A stretch of DNA of 64,000 nt from Bdellovibrionales bacterium (GTDB taxonomy: Bacteria; Bdellovibrionota; UBA1018), in the NCBI GenBank assembly GCA_016786465.1, contig JAEUWC010000008.1, positions 117,243-181,242 on the forward strand, given 5' to 3'. Both the position numbers and the translations under genes were made by a program. Position 1 is the stretch's first letter. The number at the start of each line of letters is the position of its first letter. Positions 63,629-64,000 of this stretch are shown here, in pieces. The notes under the pieces were generated by a model. It worked only from the letters and a program-made list of their open reading frames with translations, did no database searches and was not told the origin of the DNA.

Positions 63629-64000
63629 GCATGCGACTGGTCTGGCCCATCTGGGTAGCAATGGGATTGGTGGTTGCCGCCATTCAAGCCAAGTGGACTT
63701 GGGCACGACCTTATTCTGCGGCAGAAATCCAGGCGGTCGAATCGGAAAAGGAAAGTCAAATCCGAAGCCTTCGCGATCAGGAAATCAATCAGATCCGAAT
63801 TGCACTGGGGCGCAGAATTCCAAACAATCGTCGCGCGGATCTTTATTACCGTTTAGCCCAGCTTTATTTAGAAGCCTACCGACAGGAATTTTTGCTGGAA
63901 GGTCGTTCGCATGAAAAGCGTCGCGAGTCGGGATCCAAAGACGCGACGATTGATCGGTCTAGGTCGCGTCCTTATCTTGGGCTTGGAATCAAAGCTTGCC
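63625..64000 (+). CDS. exported TPR-like protein, N-terminal fragment
   Basis: Partial gene; the open frame runs off the window end after about 125 codons. A hydrophobic N-terminus (LVWPIWVAMGLVVAAIQAKWTWA) predicts export. It is followed by a charged coiled-coil segment (QSVESEKESQIRS-like) and ADLYYRLAQLYLEAYRQEF, which resembles the start of TPR-rich gliding-motility proteins. The ATG overlaps the upstream stop by four bases (ATGA), so it belongs to the same operon. Confidence 0.65.
   Translation, partial: MSMRLVWPIWVAMGLVVAAIQAKWTWARPYSAAEIQAVESEKESQIRSLRDQEINQIRIALGRRIPNNRRADLYYRLAQLYLEAYRQEFLLEGRSHEKRRESGSKDATIDRSRSRPYLGLGIKAC

Overview
The window looks like chromosomal DNA of a Gram-negative bacterium, most likely from the Bdellovibrionota or a related delta-proteobacterial lineage. 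This is an inference, made without any database search. The support is: many lipoproteins and outer-membrane beta-barrels, an HU protein with a long basic tail, RCC1-repeat surface lipoproteins, PilZ and ExbBD genes, and TPR/beta-barrel genes resembling the Myxococcus/Bdellovibrio gliding-motility families. Coding density is very high, genes on the same strand usually overlap by 1-4 bases (ATGA, GTGA or TAATG), and GAA is strongly preferred over GAG throughout. I see no tRNA, rRNA, CRISPR array, insertion sequence or prophage, so the region reads as vertically inherited.

Layout. Bases 1-5420 (minus) hold the translation/transcription operon rimP-nusA-infB-rbfA-truB, with truB cut by the window edge and a terminator-like hairpin in the rimP leader. 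Bases 5613-7951 (plus) encode a periplasmic cytochrome c and glutamyl-tRNA synthetase. Bases 7994-9885 (minus) encode a lipoprotein and an ammonium channel, divergent from a large AsmA-like protein. Bases 12952-17201 hold a beta-lactamase-fold lipoprotein, a small protein, an ABC1/UbiB kinase, an exported peroxiredoxin and an HPF-like protein. Bases 17261-19395 are an OmpR-type regulator and its sensor kinase. Then come a small methyltransferase and Tex (minus), and an operon of type I asparaginase, an exported phytochelatin-synthase-like enzyme and a methyltransferase (22379-25288). FAH and MaiA (minus, 25285-26938) form the last steps of tyrosine catabolism, followed by HU.

Bases 27671-32879 form an operon of two paralogous lipoproteins, one with a seven-repeat RCC1 array inserted into the shared domain, plus a HAD phosphatase. 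Next are PilZ, a lipoprotein divergent from ExbB-ExbD, a putative barrel protein, branched-chain-type 2-oxoacid dehydrogenase E1 alpha and beta, an M28 peptidase/glutaminyl-cyclase-like protein, and a large cysteine-rich exported coiled-coil protein.

Bases 43471-54707 are a tightly overlapped purine operon, purF-purC-purDN-purL-purQ-purH-purM, with several unusual enzymes: a 430-residue divergent PurC, a PurD-PurN fusion, a glutaminase-less long PurL, and a PurH with an altered cyclohydrolase motif. It runs directly into an AddB/AddA-type helicase-nuclease pair in which both subunits carry the cysteine pattern of an iron-sulfur nuclease, then a metallo-beta-lactamase-fold hydrolase. The window ends in a barrel/TPR/TPR set that resembles gliding-motility (Glt) envelope proteins; the last gene is truncated.

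The points most worth a second look are the RCC1 array inserted in a paralogous lipoprotein pair (possibly with an ATT start), the two Fe-S-type nucleases of the AddAB-like pair, the reorganised purine enzymes, the asparaginase/phytochelatin-synthase operon, and promoters placed so close to start codons that leaderless mRNAs are expected.
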